Shown: in pieces, positions 1-6,179 of the stretch
How the letters are laid out: each line of letters opens with the position of its first letter
How positions within the stretch are numbered: the first letter of the stretch is position 1
From: an uncultured Acidimicrobiaceae bacterium
GTDB taxonomy: Bacteria; Actinomycetota; Acidimicrobiia; Acidimicrobiales; Ilumatobacteraceae
DNA length: 6,179 nt
Reading direction: 5' to 3'
Assembly (NCBI GenBank): GCA_903934195.1
Contig: CAIZMV010000039.1
Span: forward strand, 1 to 6,179
The notes under the pieces: model-generated
What the model was told of the DNA's origin: nothing
Database searches by the model: none
The model's input: only the letters and a program-made list of their open reading frames with translations
Program-made: the position numbers and the translations under genes

Positions 1-1
1 A

Positions 2-1756
2 ATCGTGCATGCATCAAAAATTCTGCCCCTCGCGCGAATTCCTGAAGAACAGATTTCCGTATGCCAAGACCTCATCTTTGATCGTCGTCAACCTGATTAC
101 GACCCTCTCACCAAGTTGCTCGAAATTTTCGCCGATGTCTCAACAATCGATGCAGTAAAAGAAGACCGCACCGACTGGACCATCGAACAAACATTGCGTC
201 AGCGCATTATTGATGGCGACCGCGAAGGCTTGATCGATGATCTCGATTCTGGTCGCGCACAAGGTCTTGAGCCGCTCGACATTATTAACGAGATATTGCT
301 CGACGGCATGCGCGAAGTGGGCGAACTGTTTGGCTCAGGCCGTATGCAGTTGCCATTCGTTCTGCAAAGCGCCGAAACCATGAAAACAGCTGTTGCGCAT
401 CTTGAACAGTTCATGGAAAAAACTGGCGAGAGCAGCGCTAAGGGCAAACTGGTTCTTGCCACCGTGAAGGGCGATGTTCACGACATCGGTAAAAACCTTG
501 TTGACATCATCTGCACCAACAATGGTTACGAAGTCCACAACATTGGTATCAAGATCAGTATCAATGAGATGATTGAAAAGGTCAAAGAAGTTGGAGCCGA
601 CGCTCTTGGCATGAGTGGCTTGCTCGTAAAGAGCACCATCATCATGCGTGACAACCTCATTGAACTCAACACCCAAGGCCTCAGCAATATCCCTGTCATC
701 CTTGGCGGCGCAGCGCTAACCCGTAGCTACGTAGAGCAAGACCTCCGCAAGATCTACGAAGGTCGCGTGCTGTACGGCAAAGATGCTTTCGAAGGTTTGT
801 CTACTCTCGACAAACTGATGGACATCAAAAAGTCGGGTATTGACGATCCAGACTTTGGTCGCAAACTTGGCGAGCGTGTAATTCCACGCCGCGAAAAGGT
901 TGAAGTTGATCCGGCTTCTATTCCGAGCCGCTCTCCAGAAGTTGAAACAGACAACACGGTCTTTGTTCCGCCATTCCTTGGCACAAAAGTTGTCAAAGGC
1001 ATCGGCCTTGATGAGATTGCTGAATACATCAACGAAACTGCGTTGTTCCGCAACCAGTGGCAGTACCGCCCGAATGAAGGCGAATCAGACACTGACTTCA
1101 AAGATCGCATTCGCCCCATCTTGCGCGCACAACTCAGCAATGCAAAAGCAAGCGGAGTTCTGGTGCCACAACTTGTGTACGGCTACTTCCCTGTCAACAG
1201 CGACGGCAATGACCTTGTTGTCTACACGGACGACACACGCACAGTTGAGCGCACACGCTTTAACTACCCACGCCAGAAAGTCGCACCATACATGTGCATC
1301 TCTGACTTCTTCAGGTCAGTAGAAAGTGGCGAGCCCGATTATGCCGCCTTCCACATTGTGACAATGGGTCAACCAATCAGCGAAGCAGCAGCCGAACTTT
1401 TTGCAGCCAATAAGTACCAGGACTACCTAGAGCTTCACGGCATCGGCGTTGAAATGGCTGAAGCGCTCGCCGAATACTGGCACCACCGCATTCGTACCGA
1501 ATGGGGCTTTGTCAACGAAGACGGCCCATCAGTTGCCGGTTTGTTCCGTCAGCAGTACCGCGGTGGTCGTTACAGCTGGGGTTACCCCGCATGTCCAGAC
1601 CTTGAAGACAACGCACGAGTTGCCGAACTGCTTGAGGCTGGACGTATTGGTATCGAAGTTGGCGAAGAAACTGGCTGGCAATACCAACCAGAACAATCCA
1701 CCTCAGCGATTATCTGTCATCACCCGAAGTCAAAGTACTTCGTCGCACGCGACTAA
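2..1756 (+). CDS. metH: Cobalamin-dependent methionine synthase, C-terminal half (5' truncated by window edge)
   Basis: MetH transfers a methyl group from 5-methyltetrahydrofolate through cob(I)alamin to homocysteine, making methionine in the cytoplasm. The frame is open to the window edge; the GTG at 5 is an internal valine, not a start. About 584 residues are visible of a usual ~1,200, so the homocysteine domain and nearly all of the folate domain lie upstream. Numbering from the codon at 5, residues 1-15 end the folate domain (VHASKILPLARI). Residues ~55-140 form the helical cobalamin cap, with likely cap residues F109 and L116. Residues ~147-272 are the Rossmann cobalamin domain with the DxHxxG motif; D157, H159 and S210 match the E. 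coli ligand triad Asp757-His759-Ser810. Residues ~315-583 are the AdoMet reactivation domain, with R522-x3-GYPACPD matching the E. coli RxxxGY AdoMet site. The gene ends with TAA at 1754-1756. Identity is firm; the actinobacterial subtype is inferred from resemblance to remembered mycobacterial MetH. Confidence -1.
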   Translation: MVHASKILPLARIPEEQISVCQDLIFDRRQPDYDPLTKLLEIFADVSTIDAVKEDRTDWTIEQTLRQRIIDGDREGLIDDLDSGRAQGLEPLDIINEILLDGMREVGELFGSGRMQLPFVLQSAETMKTAVAHLEQFMEKTGESSAKGKLVLATVKGDVHDIGKNLVDIICTNNGYEVHNIGIKISINEMIEKVKEVGADALGMSGLLVKSTIIMRDNLIELNTQGLSNIPVILGGAALTRSYVEQDLRKIYEGRVLYGKDAFEGLSTLDKLMDIKKSGIDDPDFGRKLGERVIPRREKVEVDPASIPSRSPEVETDNTVFVPPFLGTKVVKGIGLDEIAEYINETALFRNQWQYRPNEGESDTDFKDRIRPILRAQLSNAKASGVLVPQLVYGYFPVNSDGNDLVVYTDDTRTVERTRFNYPRQKVAPYMCISDFFRSVESGEPDYAAFHIVTMGQPISEAAAELFAANKYQDYLELHGIGVEMAEALAEYWHHRIRTEWGFVNEDGPSVAGLFRQQYRGGRYSWGYPACPDLEDNARVAELLEAGRIGIEVGEETGWQYQPEQSTSAIICHHPKSKYFVARD

Positions 1757-1776
1757 GCCTGCGGCTCGTTCAGGCT
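1756..1776 (+). other. Small inverted repeat just after metH
   Basis: AGCCTG at 1756-1761 and CAGGCT at 1771-1776 are perfect reverse complements, giving a 6-bp stem with a 9-base loop that begins at the metH stop codon. No T-tract follows, so it does not look like an intrinsic terminator. It could be a weak RNA hairpin between metH and the hydrolase gene, or chance. Confidence -1.
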
Positions 1777-1795
1777 CACCTGTGCACGATTAGAT

Positions 1796-1799
1796 AGGT
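1796..1799 (+). promoter_or_regulatory. Weak, badly spaced ribosome-binding site for the hydrolase gene
   Basis: AGGT is the only Shine-Dalgarno-like string before the ATG at 1802, but it lies only 2 bases from it, closer than the usual 5-9. No other start codon exists in frame between the metH stop and this ATG, so the start cannot move upstream. Translation may rely on a weak site, on reinitiation after metH, or on a leaderless transcript. The sequence does not decide between these. Confidence -1.
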
Positions 1800-1801
1800 C
1801 A

Positions 1802-2848
1802 ATGACGACTGACCGATGGACTATTGAACAAGCCAACGACTGGAAAACTCATTCAGGTTGGCTTGTCGGCTGTAATTTCAGTCCATCAACAGCCGGCAAT
1901 CAACTAGAGATGTGGCAGTCAGAGACATTTGACATTGAAACAATTGATCGAGAACTGAAATGGGCCGCGGATATCGGGATGAACACAATTCGTCTGTATC
2001 TCCATGATCTCCTATTCACGGAATCGCCAGACAATTTTCTTGATCGAATAGAAGTAGTTCTCTCTATCGCACAGTCACACGGGATCAAAGTGGTACCCGT
2101 ACTTTTTGACGGAGTGTGGAATCCGAAACCACGACTCGGAGTTCAGCGAGAACCAGCTCCACGACTTCATAACGCAATGTGGGTGCAAAGTCCTGGTTCT
2201 GAAATCTTCTATGACCGTTCCCGATGGAACGAACTACGCGCTTACGTTCAGCAACTCATCAAGAGATTCAGTAATGATTCTCGAGTTGTCGCATGGGATT
2301 TGTTCAATGAACCAGACCAGGTTGACACTGTTACTTTGAAACTCGGTTCTCGTGACGAAAAGATAAAGACAGCTACAGAATTGGTATCGCAGGTCTTTGA
2401 TTGGGCACAAGAGATTTCACCATCACAACCTTTGACAGTTGGTATTTGGGAATACAACAAACAATGGCAACCGGCAGAAAACTCCTTGAATGAGTTGATT
2501 CTCAATCGCAGTGACATTATTTCGTTTCACTGCTATGAACCTCGCGAGAAACTAACTGCAGTGATTGAATCACTCAAGACATATGGTCGACCACTCCTCT
2601 GTACGGAATGGCTGGCCCGTACTGCCGGTTCAACTGTTGACCTCTTAGAAGTTTTTGCCGAGCATGGCGTCGGTGCCATCAACTGGGGGCTTGTTGATGG
2701 CAGAACCCAAACTCGTTTCCCGTGGCGTTCATGGACCGAACCAGTCACAGATGAAGAGCCGTGGTTTCACGAGCTACTTCACCGTGATGGAACGCCCTAC
2801 GATGCCAAAGAAATTGCTATTTTTCGACACCTCACTTCACAGCGTTAA
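1802..2848 (+). CDS. Cytoplasmic clan GH-A (GH5-like) glycoside hydrolase, substrate unknown
   Basis: This 348-residue protein is a single (beta/alpha)8-barrel glycosidase of the type usually annotated as a cellulase-family hydrolase or '1,4-beta-xylanase'. Retaining clan GH-A landmarks appear in order: the strand-2 arginine R64 in NTIRLYLHD, the acid/base E170 in WDLFNEP (codon 2309-2311), H243 and Y245 in SFHCY, the nucleophile E269 in LLCTEW (codon 2606-2608), and W295 in INWG near the last strand. The 99-residue spacing of the two glutamates suits GH5-like enzymes. The N-terminus (MTTDRWTIEQ) is polar with no signal peptide, and there is no carbohydrate-binding module or anchor, so it should act inside the cell on imported or internal glycosides. 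The ATG at 1802 is the first possible start after the metH stop 45 bases upstream, in the same frame. Two TAA stops follow in tandem (2846-2851). Xylanase or cellulase labels are unproven; specificity cannot be read from the sequence. Confidence -1.
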   Translation: MTTDRWTIEQANDWKTHSGWLVGCNFSPSTAGNQLEMWQSETFDIETIDRELKWAADIGMNTIRLYLHDLLFTESPDNFLDRIEVVLSIAQSHGIKVVPVLFDGVWNPKPRLGVQREPAPRLHNAMWVQSPGSEIFYDRSRWNELRAYVQQLIKRFSNDSRVVAWDLFNEPDQVDTVTLKLGSRDEKIKTATELVSQVFDWAQEISPSQPLTVGIWEYNKQWQPAENSLNELILNRSDIISFHCYEPREKLTAVIESLKTYGRPLLCTEWLARTAGSTVDLLEVFAEHGVGAINWGLVDGRTQTRFPWRSWTEPVTDEEPWFHELLHRDGTPYDAKEIAIFRHLTSQR

Positions 2849-2868
2849 TAACTCGCGAAGGAAAAGGC
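2849..2868. other. Twenty-base convergent junction between hydrolase and ABC genes
   Basis: The plus-strand hydrolase gene and the minus-strand ABC operon end tail to tail with only 20 bases between stops. The spacer starts with a second in-frame TAA for the hydrolase and contains the palindrome TCGCGA at 2853-2858. No hairpin plus T-tract fits here, so transcripts from the two sides probably overlap or stop by a factor-dependent route. Confidence -1.
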
Positions 2869-4692
2869 TTAGTGGGGTTGGGTTTTGTTCCACGTAGATG
2901 CAAGTAATGCGTAATGACCATTCAGAGCTATCAGCTCGTCGTGTGTGCCAATCTCTGAAATATGGGCATCAGCCACAACAGCAATCTTGTCTGCACGTTG
3001 CACTGTTGAAAGTCGGTGCGCAACCACAATGACGCTGCGGTTTGTCATTAGTTTTTCAAGAGCTGCTTCCACCAGCATCTCAGTACCTGGGTCAAGGTTT
3101 GACGTTGCTTCATCAAGCACCAATACTGCAGGGTCAATAAGTGCTGCGCGTGACAACGCGACTAACTGACGCTCACCGGCAGACAGTCGTGAACCGCGTT
3201 CACGCACTTCGGTATCAAGACCCTCTGGCAAAGCTTCAAAACGTTCGCGAAGGCCAATCTTGTCAAGCGCAACGAGAAGTTCGTCTTCAGTGGCGTCTGG
3301 CTTTGCAATACGCAAGTTGTCGCGGATAGTGCCATCAAACAAGAATCCTTCTTGAGGGATCACAACGATGCGATTACGCAGATCATCCATTGATGCACGA
3401 CGCAGGTCTACCCCGCCGAAAGACACAGTTCCTGATTGAGGGTCGTATAGACGTGCCATCAATTTGGCAAGGGTTGATTTACCAGCTCCAGTAGGGCCAA
3501 CCAACGCAAGGCGTGTGCCAGCGGTGAGCGTAAGTGAAACGTTCTGTAAAGCTGGTTGTGAGCCACCGGCGTATGAGAACGTGATGTTGTCAACCACCAC
3601 GTCACCAGCAGATGGCAAAGAAATTGGGTTCGGTGATTCATCAACATCAGGAACAGCATCGATAATGCCGAACAACTTGTGCAATGCCGCTGCTGAAGAT
3701 TGCAATGTGTTGTACAACTGCGACAACTGCTGCACAGGGTCAAACAAGCTTGCAAGCAGCAGCACGAATGCCACAACAGTTCCTAGGGAAACCGTTCCGT
3801 TGTGCACCAACAAACCACCAACACCCACGATGAGCGCTGATGAACCAATGCCTGCGAATTCGATAAGTCCGAAATACCACGTGCTCACTTTGACGCTGTG
3901 AATATGGCTGCGATACAAAGCCCTGTTTGATTCTTCGAATCGACGAATCTGCTCATCTTCACGGGCGTATGCCTGAATTACACGAACACCCGTAATGCCC
4001 TCTTGCAGCGCTGAGAGGTTTGCTCCAACCTTGTCTCGCACTTCCAGATATGCCTTGTTTGCATCACGCTGGAACTTGATCGTTGCCAATATCAAGAATG
4101 GAAACACAAGCAGCGAGATCAGTGTGAGTTGCCACGACAAGCTCATCAAGAGAAAGAAAGCAAAGAACAGCAACAAGAACGACGAAAGGAACTGCATCAG
4201 TCCCCATTGCACAAGTTCCGCCATTGATTCAATGTCGGCAGTCATTCGTGCAACAAGAACTCCGGCTTTCTCGCGATCAAAGAATGCCATCGATTGTTTC
4301 TGCATTCGAGAAAACACTCGAATTCGTATCAAACGCAAGAAGCCTTCACCGGCCGAGTTCAGTGCAACGTACTGCCAACGTCCGACGACATACGCAATGA
4401 TGACCACAACGATGTAGGCAATAACGGTCTTGTCAAGAGCATTGCGATCGCCTTTGCGAATACCAGCATCAATACCGTGACGTACAAGCACAGGCCCTGC
4501 CAGTGTGCACAGCACAGTGATGATCACGAGCCCTAACGCCAAGATTGCCTGTTTGCGAAACTCGCCTGCCATTCGGAAACTACGGACAAGCACGACCCGC
4601 GTTTGGGAACGATCTAGCTTCTTATCTTCTTCCATTCCGCGGCCACCTGCACCGCCGCCGCCACCGCCGCCTCCACGTCCTCCTGCGTACAT
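2869..4692 (-). CDS. Heterodimeric ABC exporter, subunit with intact Walker B and degenerate signature
   Basis: This 607-residue half-transporter has an N-terminal membrane domain fused to a nucleotide-binding domain and should sit in the cytoplasmic membrane. After a glycine-rich cytosolic tail (residues 3-19), membrane segments lie near 48-72, 88-108, 165-206 (two) and 272-320 (two), giving the usual six. ATPase motifs are: A-loop Y374, Walker A GPTGAGKST (399-407), Q-loop Q447, signature LSAGE (503-507) instead of LSGGQ, Walker B VLVLDE (523-528) with catalytic E528, and H-loop H559. The ATG at 4692 lies 2 bases after the upstream subunit's stop; M20 (4635-4633) is a less likely alternative start. 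It ends 20 bases from the convergent hydrolase gene. It pairs with the upstream subunit, as in known actinobacterial multidrug or lipid exporter pairs. The substrate is unknown, and drug, lipid or peptide export are all possible. Confidence -1.
   Translation of the reverse strand: MYAGGRGGGGGGGGAGGRGMEEDKKLDRSQTRVVLVRSFRMAGEFRKQAILALGLVIITVLCTLAGPVLVRHGIDAGIRKGDRNALDKTVIAYIVVVIIAYVVGRWQYVALNSAGEGFLRLIRIRVFSRMQKQSMAFFDREKAGVLVARMTADIESMAELVQWGLMQFLSSFLLLFFAFFLLMSLSWQLTLISLLVFPFLILATIKFQRDANKAYLEVRDKVGANLSALQEGITGVRVIQAYAREDEQIRRFEESNRALYRSHIHSVKVSTWYFGLIEFAGIGSSALIVGVGGLLVHNGTVSLGTVVAFVLLLASLFDPVQQLSQLYNTLQSSAAALHKLFGIIDAVPDVDESPNPISLPSAGDVVVDNITFSYAGGSQPALQNVSLTLTAGTRLALVGPTGAGKSTLAKLMARLYDPQSGTVSFGGVDLRRASMDDLRNRIVVIPQEGFLFDGTIRDNLRIAKPDATEDELLVALDKIGLRERFEALPEGLDTEVRERGSRLSAGERQLVALSRAALIDPAVLVLDEATSNLDPGTEMLVEAALEKLMTNRSVIVVAHRLSTVQRADKIAVVADAHISEIGTHDELIALNGHYALLASTWNKTQPH
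4636..4686 (-). repeat. Glycine-codon (GGN) low-complexity tract in the ABC subunit N-terminus
   Basis: Residues 3-19 of the downstream ABC subunit are nearly all glycine, broken only by Ala and Arg, and residues 7-14 are eight consecutive glycines (codons 4674-4651). The glycine codons mix GGC, GGT and GGA, so the DNA is an imperfect trinucleotide repeat, less slippage-prone than a pure one. Such tails are common at the start of actinobacterial homologues of this exporter. The role is unknown; it is probably a flexible cytosolic extension. Confidence -1.
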
Positions 4693-4694
4693 AA

Positions 4695-6179
4695 CTACTC
4701 AATCACCGTGCTGGTCATGGCAGCAAGGACACTGCGATACTTCTCGTTCGTTTCCAAAAGCTCATGATGGGAACCACTGGCACTGATGCGACCTTCGTCT
4801 AGCAGTACTACTCGATCAGCTAGTTCGATGGTGGCCGGGCGGTGTGCAATAACCAACGTGGTGCGTCCGCGCATCACAGTGGCCAAAGCGTCACGAATCT
4901 CATGTTCTTTTGTGGGGTCAACTGCAGACGTTGCATCATCGAGAACCAATACACGAGGGTCAGCAACAATTGCACGCGCGATAGCAATGCGCTGGCGTTG
5001 CCCACCAGACAGTGAATACCCACGCTCGCCTAGCGATGTGTCGTACTTATTTGGTAATTGCATAATGAAGTCGTGAGCACCCGCCAGTTTTGCGGCACGT
5101 TGCACTACTTCGAAGTCAATTTCTGGTTTAGCGAATGCAATGTTCGCAGACACTGTGTCATGGAACAACAATGTGTCTTCAAATACCACTCCAACTGAGT
5201 GTCGTAACTCCGGAAGTCGTAGGTGACGCAAGTCAATGCCGTCGAGACTGACACTTCCCGCTTGTGGGTCGTAGAAGCGCAACAACAAACGTGCAATGGT
5301 GGATTTTCCAGAGCCTGTTGCACCAACAATGGCGACAGATTCACCAGGGGCCACAGAGAAATTGAACCCTTCGAGAACTCGAATATCTGTATGACCAATC
5401 TCATACCCAAACCGAACGTTCTCGAATTTCACGGCCCCAACAGGTTGAGCCACAGCAGCCTTCGGAAGATGCAATGGCTGCGGCGGATCAGCAATTGCAG
5501 GCACCACTGCCAAGATTTCATGGATACGTACTAAGGCAGAAGCGGCACGTTGCCCCATTGCAACAGTCATACCAATGTTGCGCATTGGCCAGATCAACAT
5601 AGTGAGATACGCATTGAACGCAACGAGTCCACCCAATGACATGTCTCCACTAATCACTCGATGACCACCAAGTCCGAGAACTGCAACCAAACCAAGCCCG
5701 GGAAGCAAGTCGATAGCTGGAAGAAAACGACTGCGAATGCGGGCAGCCTTCATAGATTCACGACGAATATCGTCTGCTTCTACTTCTAACTTGGCCTGCT
5801 GCACAGCTTCGGCACCAAAGCCTTTGATAACTCGAATACCTGAAACCGATTCTTCAACAACGCTGGCAAGTTGTGCTTGCTCTTGCTGCACCGCGAGAAC
5901 CGTTGGATGAATCTTGTGCGAAAAGGACCGAGCCGAAATATTGATGAATGGCAAAGGCGCTAGAGCGACAGCGGCCAACAACGGATCAGTGAGGAAGAGA
6001 ACTGCAACAACACCGAACACCATGGTGACCTGGGACGCGAAAATGGGAATGTTGACAACAAAGCCCTGCACTTGCAACAAGTCACTAGATGCGCGACTCA
6101 TTAACTGACCTGTTTGCGTGCGGTCGTGGAAACCAACGTGAAGACCTTGAATTTGCGCAAAGAGACGTTCGCGCAGGAC
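4695..6179 (-). CDS. Heterodimeric ABC exporter, subunit with canonical signature and degenerate Walker B (N-terminus outside window)
   Basis: The frame is open from the stop at 4697-4695 to the window edge: 494 codons plus a stop. The first visible residues (VLRERLFAQIQGLHVGFHDRTQTGQLMSR, split here by position 6101) form the coupling region after membrane helix 2, so roughly 100 residues are missing and the ATG at 6101 is internal. Membrane helices 3-4 are encoded near 6056-5931 and helices 5-6 near 5720-5571. The ATPase domain has Walker A GATGSGKST (5324-5298), a Q-loop with Glu in place of Gln (VVFEDT, codon 5180-5178), canonical signature LSGGQ (5012-4998), Walker B VLVLDD with Asp in place of the catalytic Glu (codon 4937-4935), and H-loop His (4844-4842). 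These changes mark it as the degenerate-site partner of a heterodimeric exporter. It is first in the operon, and its promoter lies outside the window. The substrate is unknown. Confidence -1.
   Translation of the reverse strand, partial: VLRERLFAQIQGLHVGFHDRTQTGQLMSRASSDLLQVQGFVVNIPIFASQVTMVFGVVAVLFLTDPLLAAVALAPLPFINISARSFSHKIHPTVLAVQQEQAQLASVVEESVSGIRVIKGFGAEAVQQAKLEVEADDIRRESMKAARIRSRFLPAIDLLPGLGLVAVLGLGGHRVISGDMSLGGLVAFNAYLTMLIWPMRNIGMTVAMGQRAASALVRIHEILAVVPAIADPPQPLHLPKAAVAQPVGAVKFENVRFGYEIGHTDIRVLEGFNFSVAPGESVAIVGATGSGKSTIARLLLRFYDPQAGSVSLDGIDLRHLRLPELRHSVGVVFEDTLLFHDTVSANIAFAKPEIDFEVVQRAAKLAGAHDFIMQLPNKYDTSLGERGYSLSGGQRQRIAIARAIVADPRVLVLDDATSAVDPTKEHEIRDALATVMRGRTTLVIAHRPATIELADRVVLLDEGRISASGSHHELLETNEKYRSVLAAMTSTVIE
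4698..4702 (-). promoter_or_regulatory. Weak ribosome-binding site and stop/start coupling between the ABC genes
   Basis: Reading the minus strand, TTGAG lies five bases before the ATG at 4692 and overlaps the last codons of the upstream subunit. The junction reads TAG-TT-ATG, so ribosomes finishing the upstream gene are placed to start the next. The Shine-Dalgarno match is poor (GAG only), which suits translational coupling and near-equal synthesis of two subunits. Confidence -1.

Noticed and set aside
5..7. GTG at 5 as the start of a short MetH-like protein
   Set aside because: The upstream codon is in frame, and the first residues match the end of the MetH folate domain rather than a free N-terminus. 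A full-length metH cut by the window is more likely.
335..676. 113-codon minus-strand open frame opposite the metH cobalamin domain
   Set aside because: The plus-strand frame encodes unmistakable cobalamin-binding motifs; the antisense product has no recognisable feature or start signal.
1756..1776. Intrinsic terminator after metH
   Set aside because: The stem is only 6 bp with a 9-base loop and no T-tract, so it was kept only as a weak inverted repeat.
1802..2848. Hydrolase gene as a horizontally acquired, AT-richer insert
   Set aside because: Six hand-counted 60-base rows averaged about 44% G+C, against about 49% in six metH rows. The difference is too small and the sample too thin to support transfer, and no repeats or mobility genes flank it.
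3464..3901. 145-codon open frame on the plus strand opposite the ABC subunit
   Set aside because: It lies fully antisense to the conserved ATPase and membrane region, resembles no protein family, and is explained by codon bias of the real gene.
6099..6101. ATG at 6101 as the start of the upstream ABC subunit
   Set aside because: The same frame stays open to the window edge and encodes conserved exporter sequence just before it (FHDRTQTGQL), so this Met is internal and the gene is truncated by the window.

Overview
The window is an ordinary, gene-dense piece of a bacterial chromosome. It holds four protein-coding genes, two of them cut by the window edges, and almost no non-coding DNA. It most likely comes from an actinobacterium (Actinomycetota). 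The methionine synthase tail has the actinobacterial form of the reactivation domain, and the ABC exporter subunit begins with the long glycine run common in actinobacterial homologues. Base composition is unusually balanced for that phylum: 60-base rows counted by hand fell between about 38% and 57% G+C. This would fit an uncultured aquatic lineage such as an Acidimicrobiia relative, but that placement is a guess.

Layout: (1) positions 2-1756, plus strand, carry the C-terminal half of cobalamin-dependent methionine synthase (metH), with the last residues of the folate domain, the cobalamin cap and Rossmann domains, and the AdoMet reactivation domain. (2) After a 45-base gap, positions 1802-2848, plus strand, encode a cytoplasmic clan GH-A (GH5-like) glycoside hydrolase. 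(3) After a 20-base convergent junction, the minus strand carries two adjacent half-transporter genes read from right to left. The upstream one is at 6179-4695 (N-terminus outside the window) and the downstream one at 4692-2869. They are separated by 2 bases and are best read as the two subunits of one heterodimeric ABC exporter.

How the genes work together: the two ABC subunits form a clear functional pair. Their sequence defects are complementary, so a head-to-tail dimer would have one intact and one degenerate ATP site. metH and the hydrolase may share a transcript because they are close and co-directional, but no biochemical link is apparent. I saw no mobile element, CRISPR array, RNA gene or defence module, and I do not think the window contains an undescribed system. 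The points worth a second look are residue-level: the asymmetric ATPase sites, a Gln-to-Glu change in one Q-loop, a possible Asp-to-Asn change at a reactivation-domain AdoMet contact in MetH, and the uncharacterised substrate of the intracellular hydrolase.
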